Positions 1-8,521 of a DNA stretch of 64,000 nucleotides are shown here, one piece after another. The notes below the pieces were generated by a model. That model searched no databases. It was not told where the DNA came from and was given only the letters and a program-made list of their open reading frames with translations. Numbering within the stretch: position 1 is the first letter of the stretch; each line of letters starts with the position of its first letter. Made by a program: the position numbers and the translations under genes. The DNA is taken from NCBI RefSeq assembly GCF_001692325.1, contig NZ_LXKN01000019.1, positions 1 through 64,000 of the forward strand. The letters are read 5' to 3'. Source of the DNA: Rhizobium sp. AC27/96 (lineage in GTDB: Bacteria > Pseudomonadota > Alphaproteobacteria > Rhizobiales > Rhizobiaceae).

Positions 1-1
1 C

Positions 2-175
2 GACGCTCGCGCGGTCCACATGGCCTACATCCAGTTTTCGCTTCTTCATATCCCGGCGACCGTGATTGTGGGCGATAGCCTGGCAATGCGGTTCCGGGAC
101 GAATGGCACACAATGGCGCATATCATGGGCGGCTGGTCGGCAAAGCTGGGGGGAGCAAGGGAAAGCTCGGCCTGA
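2..175 (+). CDS. C-terminal end of a gene cut by the left window edge
   Basis: An open frame enters from the left edge and runs 57 codons to a TGA at 173-175. The tail reads naturally (AYIQFSLLHIPATVIVGDSL, later HIMGGWSAKL). From memory it resembles the C-terminus of large methylase-like proteins that rhizobial plasmids carry next to WGR genes and traG, but the catalytic part lies outside the window, so no function is assigned. The 136 bases between its stop and the next gene hold nothing I can identify. Confidence 0.5.
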   Translation, partial: DARAVHMAYIQFSLLHIPATVIVGDSLAMRFRDEWHTMAHIMGGWSAKLGGARESSA

Positions 176-311
176 ACCTTCTGGCAAAAGACTCTGCTCT
201 TCGTCGTGATCGAGGCTCCGTTCGCAACCTTCCCGGGTCGGCGTAGATGACACGGCAGCGGCCACTTCAGCCACCCCGATTTGTCGTCACTTGCAACCGA
301 GGTGGCGCAAA

Positions 312-578
312 TCAGCTTTGCGAGGACTGCAGCGCTGTTCTTGGCAAATATCCGCGCGCACGCTTTTGTTTCAGAAGGTCGAGGAATAACAGGACCGCCT
401 CCTCTTCCCGTTCGAAGACATGTTGCTTCTCCTGACCGCTTTTGCCGATCCTCCCCCATCGCCGGGTTAGGCAGGCCTCTCCGAATATCGTCTGCTCGAT
501 TTCCATGGCATAAAACCGGGCCATGTTCTTGGCTGGATCCATTCGTTCGACATACAGCTGGTAGGGTTGCGAAATCAT
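312..578 (-). CDS. Small WGR-domain protein
   Basis: Predicted 88-residue protein that is essentially a single WGR domain: RRWGRIGKSGQ in the middle, followed by an E-x-E-E-A-V helix and a basic RARGY end. WGR domains occur in PARPs and in many short bacterial proteins and are thought to bind nucleic acid; no role is established for the short plasmid versions. An upstream ATG at 668 would add 30 residues that do not look conserved. I prefer the ATG at 578 because the protein then starts MISQPYQLYVER, like the short rhizobial relatives; neither start has a strong ribosome site. It lies just downstream of the transfer genes on the same strand. The 200 bases up to traG hold no gene. Confidence 0.75.
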   Translation of the reverse strand: MISQPYQLYVERMDPAKNMARFYAMEIEQTIFGEACLTRRWGRIGKSGQEKQHVFEREEEAVLLFLDLLKQKRARGYLPRTALQSSQS

Positions 579-778
579 GCCGGCATGATCGCCACACGCC
601 ACCGCCGCGTCCAACGACATATATGAATCATAGAGGTCCGACCGATTCATTTTCGTGAAGAATGGCATTCGGGTATGGCGCCGATGGCGTGCGGACTTCA
701 GCCAGCTAGGTCACGGTCGGAAAGCCAAATGCCATCAGAGGCGGCAAGCGGTCGAGGTATTCGTCGAACGTAATCTTT

Positions 779-2704
779 TCATCTCGCCCCGGCTGGTGAA
801 TGAAAGCGGTTCTCACCAACGCAGGCCTTCATATCGCCGCGGCGGAACCAGATGGCGCGCCCGCATCTGAGTGGTGAGTTGCCGGCCGTGAAGACGATCT
901 GGTCGTCGGCACGCATGCGCAGAACTTCGTGAGGCTGGATGAGTGGTCGAGCCGCGAGTTGCTTCGAGCGTGTTCGCGACGATCCCTTTGCCTGGAAGCT
1001 GCGGCTCATCTGGTCGATCTCGACCGTGGTCATGCCACAGCGCTTTGATATGTAATCCGCGGTTTCGGGATCGTTGATGGCAGCGAATGAGATCCAGCTA
1101 GCACTCTCGAACCACTTGCTTGCCGCATCGCGGCCGCCATAGGTCTCGCGCATCTGGCCGATTGACTGATAGATCATTGTCAGTGTGATGCCGTACTTGC
1201 GGCCAGCATCGCGTGCCGTTTCGAGAATCCGCATGTAGCCAAGCCGCGCGACTTCATCGAGGAGAAACAGCGCGCGCCCCTTGATCTGTCCGTCGCGATT
1301 GTAGATCGCATTGAGAAACGAGCCGATGATGACGCGTGCAAGGCCCGAATGGGTCTCCAACGTCTTAAGGTCGATGTTGATGAAGACGTCAGTTTTGCCG
1401 GTCGTAATGTCGTTGGTCGAAAATTTCTTTCCAGACACAAGCGCGGCATAGTTCGGATAGGAAAGCCAGTGTGTTTCCTTGACCGCATTGGCGAAGACAC
1501 CGCTGAATGTTTCTGGCGTCATGTTGACGAAGGCCGCGACGTTCTCCTTCACGAAATCCGAACCCGAATTGTCGTAAATGTCTTGCAGCCGCCTGCGCAA
1601 TGTCGGCTCTGGCTCCGAGAGATTCATGCGCACCTGCCGAAGCGTCTGATCCTTCTCATCCGTGTGGCCGGAAAGGCAGACATCGGCGATCAGCGCCGTC
1701 AGAAGTTGCAATGCCGACGCGCGAAAGAAGTCGTCACGGACGCCGCGCGCGCCGCCGCTGTCGCTCATGATCCAAGATGCGACTGAGGCGATATCCTCTT
1801 CCTTGGTTCCGCCGAAACGGCCGACCCAGTCCAGCACGTTAAAGCCGATTTCGGGTTTCCTCGGATCGAGAACGAACACGTCCCTTCCCGCTCCGCCGCG
1901 TTGCGCCGAGACCATCGGTGCGACCTCGTTCGAGGGATCGAGCACGATCAGTGTGCCGCCCCATTTGAGTGCTGTCGGGATTGTAACCGACGTTGTCTTA
2001 AAACCACCAGAACCGGCAAAGACGATGCCGTGCGACGAGCCGAAGGAGCCATCGAAGCACAGCAGCGGCGACTTTCCGCCGGCGCCCCAGGTCTCGGTGC
2101 GGTCGGCTCGAAACGCGTGGCTCCCGACATCGTCTTTGTCGACGCGATAGCGCTCACCGATGACTATGCCACCGGCATCGGGAAGCAACTTTGCCGCTTC
2201 TGTGAGTTTCATCCAATCCGCTTCACCATGGAGCGCCCGCTTGCCCTGAATGCGTTGCGGCTCGGCCCTTGCGAAGGCGGCATTGCCTATGAGCACCACG
2301 CGGAAAGCGAAGCAGGCACACATGAATGCTGCGCCCGCTCCGATCGATGTTGCCGGATCAAGATAGGCGAAGATTGGCTTGTCTGCAGGCAGCGCCTTCG
2401 TGAAGGCGGCAAGTCGCATCGTTTCGCGGGTAGCGGCGATCAGGATCGCCCCGCTGCATCCAAGAATGACGCCCCAGCCTGCCATCCTGATGTTGATCGA
2501 ACCGGCGCTCGCGAACAGGAACAGGATGCCGATCACCACGCTGGCGATATAGGGTAGTGCGATGCCCGCCCGTCCCCATGCCAGCCGTGCGGCCTCGGTC
2601 TTGCCGAGACCGGAAAGCCACTGTTCGATCCCGGTCATTCCGATGACGACCAGGATCATCAATGCCGCCGGCCCGACGACGAGCGCAATCCTATTGATTG
2701 TCAT
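779..2704 (-). CDS. traG: Conjugal transfer coupling protein TraG (VirD4-type)
   Basis: Type IV coupling protein, an inner-membrane ATPase that brings the relaxase-DNA complex to the Trb channel. The 641-residue product starts MTINRIALVVGPAALMILVV, with hydrophobic segments at about residues 6-24, 50-68 and 76-92, then a cytoplasmic ATPase domain. The P-loop is AGSGGFKTTS (about 230-239), the variant form usual in rhizobial TraG. Downstream are LFLLDEVARLGYM (Walker B) and ESASWISFAAINDPETADYI, typical of VirD4/TraG. An upstream ATG at 2779 is in frame, but the extra 25 residues lie inside traD, so I take the ATG at 2704, which overlaps the traD stop by 14 bases. This is the last gene of the leftward traC-traD-traG operon. 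Confidence 0.95.
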   Translation of the reverse strand: MTINRIALVVGPAALMILVVIGMTGIEQWLSGLGKTEAARLAWGRAGIALPYIASVVIGILFLFASAGSINIRMAGWGVILGCSGAILIAATRETMRLAAFTKALPADKPIFAYLDPATSIGAGAAFMCACFAFRVVLIGNAAFARAEPQRIQGKRALHGEADWMKLTEAAKLLPDAGGIVIGERYRVDKDDVGSHAFRADRTETWGAGGKSPLLCFDGSFGSSHGIVFAGSGGFKTTSVTIPTALKWGGTLIVLDPSNEVAPMVSAQRGGAGRDVFVLDPRKPEIGFNVLDWVGRFGGTKEEDIASVASWIMSDSGGARGVRDDFFRASALQLLTALIADVCLSGHTDEKDQTLRQVRMNLSEPEPTLRRRLQDIYDNSGSDFVKENVAAFVNMTPETFSGVFANAVKETHWLSYPNYAALVSGKKFSTNDITTGKTDVFINIDLKTLETHSGLARVIIGSFLNAIYNRDGQIKGRALFLLDEVARLGYMRILETARDAGRKYGITLTMIYQSIGQMRETYGGRDAASKWFESASWISFAAINDPETADYISKRCGMTTVEIDQMSRSFQAKGSSRTRSKQLAARPLIQPHEVLRMRADDQIVFTAGNSPLRCGRAIWFRRGDMKACVGENRFHSPAGAR

Positions 2705-2906
2705 TGCCAAAGGCCTCTGCGCCGATTGCGGTGAGCCGGGTTCGCTCGCCCTCATCGCCTTCGATACGGTGGGCTGCATCGATCAGCGCACCTAGCAACA
2801 GCGCGCGCTTCTCGTAGCGGAGCCCGGCTTTTACGATCAGGCCGCCGAGCTCGATCTTTTCGCGCGTGTCCTTCTTGCGGGCGTCGGATGTCATCGTCCT
2901 CGCCAT
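2691..2906 (-). CDS. traD: Conjugal transfer protein TraD
   Basis: Small 71-residue protein of the rhizobial TraD family, recognised by its start MARTMTSDARKKDTREKIEL and the central LGGLIVKAGLRYEKRALLLG. Its biochemical role is poorly known; it is always found between traC and traG and counts as part of DNA processing. The chosen ATG at 2906 gives the usual family length; an upstream ATG in the same frame would only add low-complexity sequence overlapping traC. It follows traC by 4 bases and overlaps the traG start, so translation of the three genes is probably coupled. Not to be confused with F-plasmid TraD, which is a coupling protein. Confidence 0.92.
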   Translation of the reverse strand: MARTMTSDARKKDTREKIELGGLIVKAGLRYEKRALLLGALIDAAHRIEGDEGERTRLTAIGAEAFGNDNQ

Positions 2907-2910
2907 ACGC

Positions 2911-3207
2911 TCAAGCCTCGCTAGCGCTGCCCGCGCCCGCGCCAGACCCGTCCGCCCCGGTCGATGCTTGTCGGCTGCTCTCGCTGCCGCCTTTCTTCCC
3001 TCCGGTCGTAGCACCCTGCCCTCCGCGAAATCGCTTGGTTAGCTGCTCAAACGCTGCCTGAAGCTCCGCCTCGTCGATCTCGATCTCGCCAAGACCCGCC
3101 TTGAGCGCGATCCGGCCGATCCGCTCGGCTTCCCTTTTCTCGGAGTCCTTGAGCTGTTCCTGCAGCTTGGCGATTTCGTCGCGGATTTTCGAGGATGGTT
3201 TCTTCAT
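2911..3207 (-). CDS. traC: Conjugal transfer protein TraC (relaxosome accessory)
   Basis: 98-residue protein starting MKKPSSKIRDEIAKLQEQLK, with an N-terminal basic coiled-coil helix (residues 5-35), a middle acidic helical part (GLGEIEIDEAELQAAFEQLT) and a Gly/Ser/Ala-rich tail. This is the TraC architecture of Ti and rhizobial plasmids, where the protein assists the relaxase at oriT. A GGGAG ribosome site lies about 11 bases before the ATG at 3207. It is the first gene of the leftward operon and is divergent from traA; the 255-base gap between them contains oriT. An in-frame extension running into the traA region is spurious. Confidence 0.93.
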   Translation of the reverse strand: MKKPSSKIRDEIAKLQEQLKDSEKREAERIGRIALKAGLGEIEIDEAELQAAFEQLTKRFRGGQGATTGGKKGGSESSRQASTGADGSGAGAGSASEA

Positions 3208-3265
3208 GTCCGATCGTCTCCCTGGGTGAGAAAGCTTGTCTTTCGAACCGAGTTTCCGGGAGAGC

Positions 3266-3280
3266 AGTGCGGAACGCACT
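3266..3280. promoter_or_regulatory. Perfect dyad in the traC-traA intergenic region
   Basis: AGTGCG (3266-3271) and CGCACT (3275-3280) form a perfect 6-bp inverted repeat around GAA. It lies 59 bases upstream of traC and about 70 bases from the oriT core. It could bind a relaxosome protein or a transcription factor. It does not match the dyads near traI, so I do not call it a tra box. Confidence 0.35.
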
Positions 3281-3350
3281 ACTGTGAATTCTGCAATCGC
3301 CAACGGCGATGCTTTGGTGAATGATCCCGGCCGTTCCGAAGGAGCGGCTT

Positions 3351-3390
3351 CCAAGGGCGCAATTATACGTCGCTGGCGCGACGCCCTTGC
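3351..3390. other. oriT: Origin of conjugal transfer (oriT), Ti/rhizobial type
   Basis: Between the divergent traC and traA genes lies a nested inverted repeat: outer arms AAGGGCG (3353-3359) and CGCCCTT (3382-3388), inner arms CGTCGC (3368-3373) and GCGACG (3378-3383), with AATTATA to the left of the inner arm. This matches my memory of the Ti-plasmid oriT, which sits at this position and resembles the RSF1010 nick region. The TraA relaxase encoded next door would nick one strand here. The exact nick position cannot be read from the sequence alone. Confidence 0.85.
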
Positions 3391-3462
3391 TTGAGGCCCG
3401 GTCAGGCCTCCCGCTCCCGACGAACCCATTGATTTCGTTCGCAACCGGGAAAGAACTCCGCC

Positions 3463-6400
3463 GTGGCCGTCCCTCACTTCTCCGTCAGCATTGTCGCCCG
3501 CGGCTCCGGCCGCAGTGCCCTGCTGTCGGCGGCCTACCGGCACTGCGCCAAGATGGAGTTCGACCGGGAAGCCCGGACGATCGATTACACGCGCAAGCAG
3601 GGGCTCCTGCATGAGGAGTTCGTCATTCCAGCCGATGCGCCCGAATGGTTGCGTTCGATGATTGCCGATCGTTCGGTCGCCGGCGCATCCGAGGCCTTCT
3701 GGAACAAGGTCGAGGCATTCGAGAAGCGGTCCGACGCGCAGCTCGCCAAGGATGTGACCATTGCCTTGCCGTTCGAACTGAAGGCCGAGCAGAACATCGC
3801 GCTCATGCGCGATTTTGTGGAGCGACACATCACGGCCAAGGGCATGGTCGCCGATTGGGTCTATCACGATGCGCCTGGGAATCCTCACGTGCACCTGATG
3901 ACGACATTGCGACCGCTGACCGAAGACGGCTTCGGTTCAAAGAAGGTCGCGGTTCTCGGTCCGGACGGCAAGCCGATCCGCAATGACGCCGGCAAGATCG
4001 TCTATGATCTATGGGCTGGTAGCACTGAGGATTTCAACGCGTTTCGCGACGGCTGGTTTGCCTGCCAGAACAAACATCTGGCGCTCGCCGGTCTCGATAT
4101 TCGCATCGATGGACGCTCTTTCGAAAAGCAGGGTATCGACCTCGAGCCGACCATTCACCTCGGCGTCGGCACCAAAGCCATCGAGCGCAAGGCGGAGCAA
4201 TCCGACCGGAAGCAGGAGACCTCGACTCCCGAACTCGAACGCATTGAACTTCACGAAGCTCGTCGTAGTGAAAATGCGCGCCGCATTCAGCGTCGTCCCG
4301 AGATCGTGCTTGAGCTGATCACGCGGGAGAAAAGCGTCTTCGATGAGCGCGATGTGGCGAAGGTGTTGTATCGCAATATCGACGATACCAGGCTCTTCCA
4401 AAGCCTGATGGTAAGGATCCTGCAGAGTCCGGAAGCGCTCAGGCTCGATCGCGAGCGAATGAATCTTGCGACCGGCGTCCGGGAGCCGGCGAAATACACG
4501 ACGCGCGAGATGATCCGGCTTGAAGCCGAGATGGCCAACCGGGCGAACTGGCTTTCGGGCCGCGTCTCCCATGGCGTCCGTGAGGCGGTGCTGCAGGCGA
4601 CCTTTGCGCGCCATTCCCGTCTGTCGGATGAGCAGCGAACGGCGATCGAGCATGTCGCTGGCGGCGAACGGATCGCCGCCGTCATCGGCCGCGCCGGCGC
4701 CGGCAAGACGACGATGATGAAGGCTGCCCGCGAGGCGTGGGAAGCGGCTGGCTATCGTGTCGTCGGCGCCGCCCTGGCGGGCAAAGCGGCCGAGGGATTG
4801 GAGAAGGAAGCGGGCATCCAATCGCGTACCCTGGCGTCGTGGGAACTTCGCTGGAACCAGGGTCGCAACCAGCTGGATAACAAGTCGGTCTTCGTACTCG
4901 ACGAAGCCGGCATGGTGTCGTCGCGGCAGATGGCGCACCTGGTCGAAGCCATAACCAAGGTTGGCGCCAAGCTCGTCCTTGTCGGTGATCCGGAACAGCT
5001 GCAGCCGATCGAGGCAGGCGCCGCCTTCCGCGCCATTGCCGATCGCATCGGCTATGCCGAGCTAGAGATGATCTATCGACAGCGCCAGCAATGGATGCGC
5101 GATGCCTCGCTCGATCTCGCTCGTGGCAATATCCGCAAGGCTGTCGATGCCTACACCGCTCATGGTCGAATGATTGGTTTGAGACTGAAGGACGAAGCGG
5201 TCGAAAGCTTGATCGCAGCTTGGGATCGCGACTACGACCCTTTGAAGACCAGCCTGATCCTCGCACACCTCCGCCGCGACGTCCGAATGCTCAACGATAT
5301 GGCGCGAGCCAAGCTGGTCGACCGCGGCGCCGTCGCAGACGGATTTGCATTCAAGACCGAGGACGGAACCCGCATGTTCGCGGCTGGCGACCAGATCGTG
5401 TTCCTCAAGAACGAGGGCAGCCTCGGCGTCAAGAACGGCATGCTCGCAAAGGTGCTTGAAGCCGCTCCCGGCCGCATTGTTGCCGAGGTTGGCGAAGGCG
5501 AACACCGCCGCCAGGTCACAATCGAGCAGCGCTTCTACAACAACCTCGATCACGGCTATGCGACGACGATCCACAAGAGCCAGGGCGCGACCGTCGACCG
5601 GGTGAAGGTGCTTGCCTCCCTCTCGTTGGACCGGCATCTCACCTATGTCGCCATGACGCGCCATCGCGAGGATCTCGCCGTCTATTACGGCAGTCGCTCC
5701 TTCGCGAAATCCGGCGGCCTTATCCCGATCTTGTCGCGCCGAAACGCCAAGGAAACGACCCTCGATTACGAGAAGGCGTCGTTCTATCGCCACGCTCTTC
5801 GTTTTGCGGAGGCGCGAGGTCTGCACCTCATGAATGTCGCCCGGACGCTTGCTCGCGATCGCCTCGAATGGACCATCCGGCAGAGCTCGAGGCTGGTCGA
5901 TCTCGGCGTTCGCCTCGCCGCTGTTGCAACGAAACTTGGTTTCGTCGGTAGCATCAAAAACCCCCGAATCCAGGACCCGATCAAAGAGGCCAAGCCCATG
6001 GTGTCAGGCATCACCACCTTCCCGAAATCGTTGGAGCAGGCTGTCGAGGACAAGCTCGCCGCCGATGCCGGCCTCAAGAAACAATGGGAGGACGTCTCAA
6101 CTCGCTTCCATCTGGTTTACGCACAGCCGGAAGCAGCCTTCAAGGCGATCAACGTCGACGCCATGATCAAAGACCATTCGGTCGCGCAGTCCACCCTGGC
6201 GAAGGTTGCCACCGCGCCCGACAGCTTCGGTACGCTGAAGGGCAAGACCGGTGTTCTCGCCAGCCGCGCCGACAGGCAGGATCGGGAAAAAGCCATCGCC
6301 AATGTGCCGGCGCTCGCCCGAAATCTTGAACGCTATCTGCGTGAGCGGGCCGAGGCCGAAATGAAACATGAGACGGAGGAGCGCGCGGTCCGGCTGAAGG

Positions 6401-6789
6401 TTTCGGTCGACATCCCGGAACTGTCTCCAGCGGCCAGGCAAACGCTTGAACGCGTCCGCGACGCGATCGATCGCAACGATCTCCCGGCCGGCCTCGAATA
6501 CGCACTGGCAGACAAGATGGTGAAGGTCGAACTTGAAGGTTTCGCGAAGGCTGTGGCCGAGCGCTTCGGCGAACGAACCTTCCTGCCTTTGGCTGCGAAG
6601 GACGCCGATGGCAAGACCTTCGAAACGGTCACGGCAGGCATGACCGCCGGCCAGAAGGCGGAGGTCCAGACCGCGTGGAATTCCATTCGGGCGATCCAGC
6701 AACTTGCTGCTCATCAACGAACGGCCGAGGCGCTGAAGCAGGCCGAGACGCTGCGTCAGGCGAAGAGCCAAGGGCTCTCGCTGAAATGA
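3463..6789 (+). CDS. traA: Conjugal relaxase-helicase TraA (MOBQ)
   Basis: 1108-residue relaxase that nicks oriT, stays bound to the 5' end and unwinds the strand. The N-terminal MobA/MobL domain has the candidate nucleophile Tyr25 (LLSAAYRHCAK) and the metal-binding histidines His135, His142 and His144 (YHDAPGNPHVH). From about residue 380 follows a TraI/RecD-like superfamily 1 helicase: Walker A GRAGAGKTT at 409-417, Walker B VLDEAGM near 480, VGDPEQLQP, and a late motif near 745 (HLTYVAMTRHREDLAVYYG). The remaining 300 residues are a helical tail. The start is a GTG, giving MAVPHFSVS, the usual family N-terminus. It is the first gene of the rightward traA-traF-traB-traH operon and overlaps traF by ATGA. 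Confidence 0.97.
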   Translation: MAVPHFSVSIVARGSGRSALLSAAYRHCAKMEFDREARTIDYTRKQGLLHEEFVIPADAPEWLRSMIADRSVAGASEAFWNKVEAFEKRSDAQLAKDVTIALPFELKAEQNIALMRDFVERHITAKGMVADWVYHDAPGNPHVHLMTTLRPLTEDGFGSKKVAVLGPDGKPIRNDAGKIVYDLWAGSTEDFNAFRDGWFACQNKHLALAGLDIRIDGRSFEKQGIDLEPTIHLGVGTKAIERKAEQSDRKQETSTPELERIELHEARRSENARRIQRRPEIVLELITREKSVFDERDVAKVLYRNIDDTRLFQSLMVRILQSPEALRLDRERMNLATGVREPAKYTTREMIRLEAEMANRANWLSGRVSHGVREAVLQATFARHSRLSDEQRTAIEHVAGGERIAAVIGRAGAGKTTMMKAAREAWEAAGYRVVGAALAGKAAEGLEKEAGIQSRTLASWELRWNQGRNQLDNKSVFVLDEAGMVSSRQMAHLVEAITKVGAKLVLVGDPEQLQPIEAGAAFRAIADRIGYAELEMIYRQRQQWMRDASLDLARGNIRKAVDAYTAHGRMIGLRLKDEAVESLIAAWDRDYDPLKTSLILAHLRRDVRMLNDMARAKLVDRGAVADGFAFKTEDGTRMFAAGDQIVFLKNEGSLGVKNGMLAKVLEAAPGRIVAEVGEGEHRRQVTIEQRFYNNLDHGYATTIHKSQGATVDRVKVLASLSLDRHLTYVAMTRHREDLAVYYGSRSFAKSGGLIPILSRRNAKETTLDYEKASFYRHALRFAEARGLHLMNVARTLARDRLEWTIRQSSRLVDLGVRLAAVATKLGFVGSIKNPRIQDPIKEAKPMVSGITTFPKSLEQAVEDKLAADAGLKKQWEDVSTRFHLVYAQPEAAFKAINVDAMIKDHSVAQSTLAKVATAPDSFGTLKGKTGVLASRADRQDREKAIANVPALARNLERYLRERAEAEMKHETEERAVRLKVSVDIPELSPAARQTLERVRDAIDRNDLPAGLEYALADKMVKVELEGFAKAVAERFGERTFLPLAAKDADGKTFETVTAGMTAGQKAEVQTAWNSIRAIQQLAAHQRTAEALKQAETLRQAKSQGLSLK

Positions 6790-7352
6790 CGGCGGGAGTT
6801 GGAACGCGCCGGGTGACGACCGCGCAACGACGACGAGCGGCTGCGATCCTGTCGGCGGCGACGTTCGCCGCTATCGTGCTCGTGGTGACTGCCCTCGCCG
6901 GCGGTTACCGCATCAATCTGACACCGAGCGAGCCACTCGGCCTGTGGCGCTTTGTTCCGCTCGATCGCCCCGCTGCTGTCGATGACCTGGTGTTCATCTG
7001 CCCACCGGCAACCGCGGAAATGCGGGAGGCGCGAGCGCGCGGCTATCTCCGTCCCGGTTCCTGCCCGGACGGTGTTGCACCTCTGATCAAGACGGTGATC
7101 GCAGTTGCAGGACAGCATGTCGAAATCGGCGCCGATGTGAGCGTGGACGGGCGGCCGGTTTTCTCTTCCAGGCTCGCATCACGAGACGGAAGCGATCGGC
7201 CGTTGGTGCCGTTTACGAGTGGCATCGTACCGCCAGGATATGTCTTCCTGCATTCGTCGTTCTCCGGTTCTTATGACTCCCGATACTTCGGTCCGGTGCC
7301 CACCTCTGGCATTCTCGGGCTGGCGCAGGAGGTCCTCACCTATGCGCCGTGA
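6786..7352 (+). CDS. traF: Conjugal transfer peptidase TraF (S26 family)
   Basis: 188-residue membrane-anchored serine protease of the signal peptidase S26 group. In RP4 the TraF homologue matures and cyclises the pilin TrbC; the same role is inferred here with the TrbC encoded at 20.2-20.6 kb. A single N-terminal membrane segment lies at about residues 17-38. It is followed by the catalytic serine region LTPSEPLGLWRF and the lysine region LIKTVIAVAGQHVEI, then the C-terminal FGPVP motif. The ATG overlaps the traA TGA (ATGA), so translation is coupled. An earlier start in the same frame would lie inside traA and lacks family similarity. Confidence 0.93.
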   Translation: MTAGVGTRRVTTAQRRRAAAILSAATFAAIVLVVTALAGGYRINLTPSEPLGLWRFVPLDRPAAVDDLVFICPPATAEMREARARGYLRPGSCPDGVAPLIKTVIAVAGQHVEIGADVSVDGRPVFSSRLASRDGSDRPLVPFTSGIVPPGYVFLHSSFSGSYDSRYFGPVPTSGILGLAQEVLTYAP

Positions 7353-8505
7353 TCATCTTCGAACGACGCTGCTGCTATTCGCTTCGATCGCAATCGGCGT
7401 GGTGGGCTGGAGCGGCTATGTGTTGCTCCTCCCTGTCGCGCCGGCGTTTCCGATTCTTTGGTCGATCTCGCGCACGAGGTTAGTGGCCGCACTCGTCTCC
7501 ACCGGATACTTCCTTGCCGCGTCGCGGGGTCTGACACAGGGCGTCGCCGCCTTTTATTCGTCCGATATCTGGCCGGGCTTGTTGCTCTGGCTATGCGCGT
7601 CCATGAGCTTTGTCATCGTGCATACCGTCGTCTGGACGAAGAACGCCTGTACTCGGCCGTTCCGCTATCTCCTCGCGGTCGTGATCATGGCCATTCCGCC
7701 GTTCGGCATCACGGGCTGGGCACATCCTATCACCGCCGCCGGTGTTCTGTTTCCGGGCTGGGGATGGTGGGGATTGGGCTTCATGACAGCTGGCCTTGCG
7801 GGCCTCGTAACCCGCATTTGGCCAGCTGTCGCCATCGCCTTGATAGGCCTTTGGCTTTGGTCCGCCGCGTCGTGGACCGAGCCGCATCTACCGAGTGGCT
7901 GGCGCGGTGTCGACCTCGAATTGGGCGCTTCGCTCGGTCGGGATGCTGGTCTTCAGCGCCAGCGTGACATGATGGCAACGGTGCGTGGCGCAACCGGCGA
8001 TGGCGCCCTCTATGTGGTGCTGCCGGAAAGTGCGCTCGGCTTCTGGACGCCGACCGTGGAGAGGTTTTGGACAGACGTCCTCCGCGACGGCGATGCAACA
8101 GTCATCGCTGGCGCCGTGGTGGTCGACCACGGCGGCTACGACAATGTCCTCGTGGCGATCGATGGCAAGGGCGCTCACACCCTCTATCGCGAACGCATGC
8201 CGGTTCCGGGTTCTATGTGGCAGCCGTGGCGATCCTGGTTTGGGGAGAGCGGCGGCGCCCGGGCGGATTTCTTCGCGAACCCGGCCATCGCCGTTGGTGC
8301 CAACAGGGCGGCACCACTGATTTGCTATGAGCAACTGATCATCTGGCCCGTCCTCCAGTCCATGCTGCACGATCCTGACTTCATCATCGCCGTCGGAAAC
8401 GGTTGGTGGACCGAAGGGACATCAATTGTCTCCATCCAGCGTGTTGCCACGACCGCGTGGGCAAAGCTCTTCGCAAAGCCACTCGTCATTGCCTTCAACA
8501 CCTGA
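7342..8505 (+). CDS. traB: Conjugal transfer protein TraB (membrane nitrilase-like)
   Basis: 387-residue protein with several N-terminal membrane segments (about residues 8-28, 40-60, 70-95, 105-125, 140-185) and a C-terminal carbon-nitrogen hydrolase-like domain related to apolipoprotein N-acyltransferase. LPESALGFW supplies a glutamate and LICYEQLIIWP a cysteine. The position of the third catalytic residue, usually lysine, reads YRERMPVPG with no lysine, so catalysis is uncertain. TraB improves transfer in Ti plasmids but its chemistry is not established. The start at 7342 overlaps the end of traF by 11 bases; an earlier in-frame start lies within traF and is not supported. Confidence 0.9.
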   Translation: MRRDHLRTTLLLFASIAIGVVGWSGYVLLLPVAPAFPILWSISRTRLVAALVSTGYFLAASRGLTQGVAAFYSSDIWPGLLLWLCASMSFVIVHTVVWTKNACTRPFRYLLAVVIMAIPPFGITGWAHPITAAGVLFPGWGWWGLGFMTAGLAGLVTRIWPAVAIALIGLWLWSAASWTEPHLPSGWRGVDLELGASLGRDAGLQRQRDMMATVRGATGDGALYVVLPESALGFWTPTVERFWTDVLRDGDATVIAGAVVVDHGGYDNVLVAIDGKGAHTLYRERMPVPGSMWQPWRSWFGESGGARADFFANPAIAVGANRAAPLICYEQLIIWPVLQSMLHDPDFIIAVGNGWWTEGTSIVSIQRVATTAWAKLFAKPLVIAFNT

Positions 8506-8521
8506 ATGCCAAGGAGACACC

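Noticed and set aside
46..597. Long minus-strand frame at the left edge
   Set aside because: It overlaps the WGR gene and the edge gene in other frames and has no domain; a shadow frame.
8121..8132. Palindrome GTGGTCGACCAC
   Set aside because: It lies within traB coding sequence and is only loosely similar to the candidate parS palindromes; likely chance.
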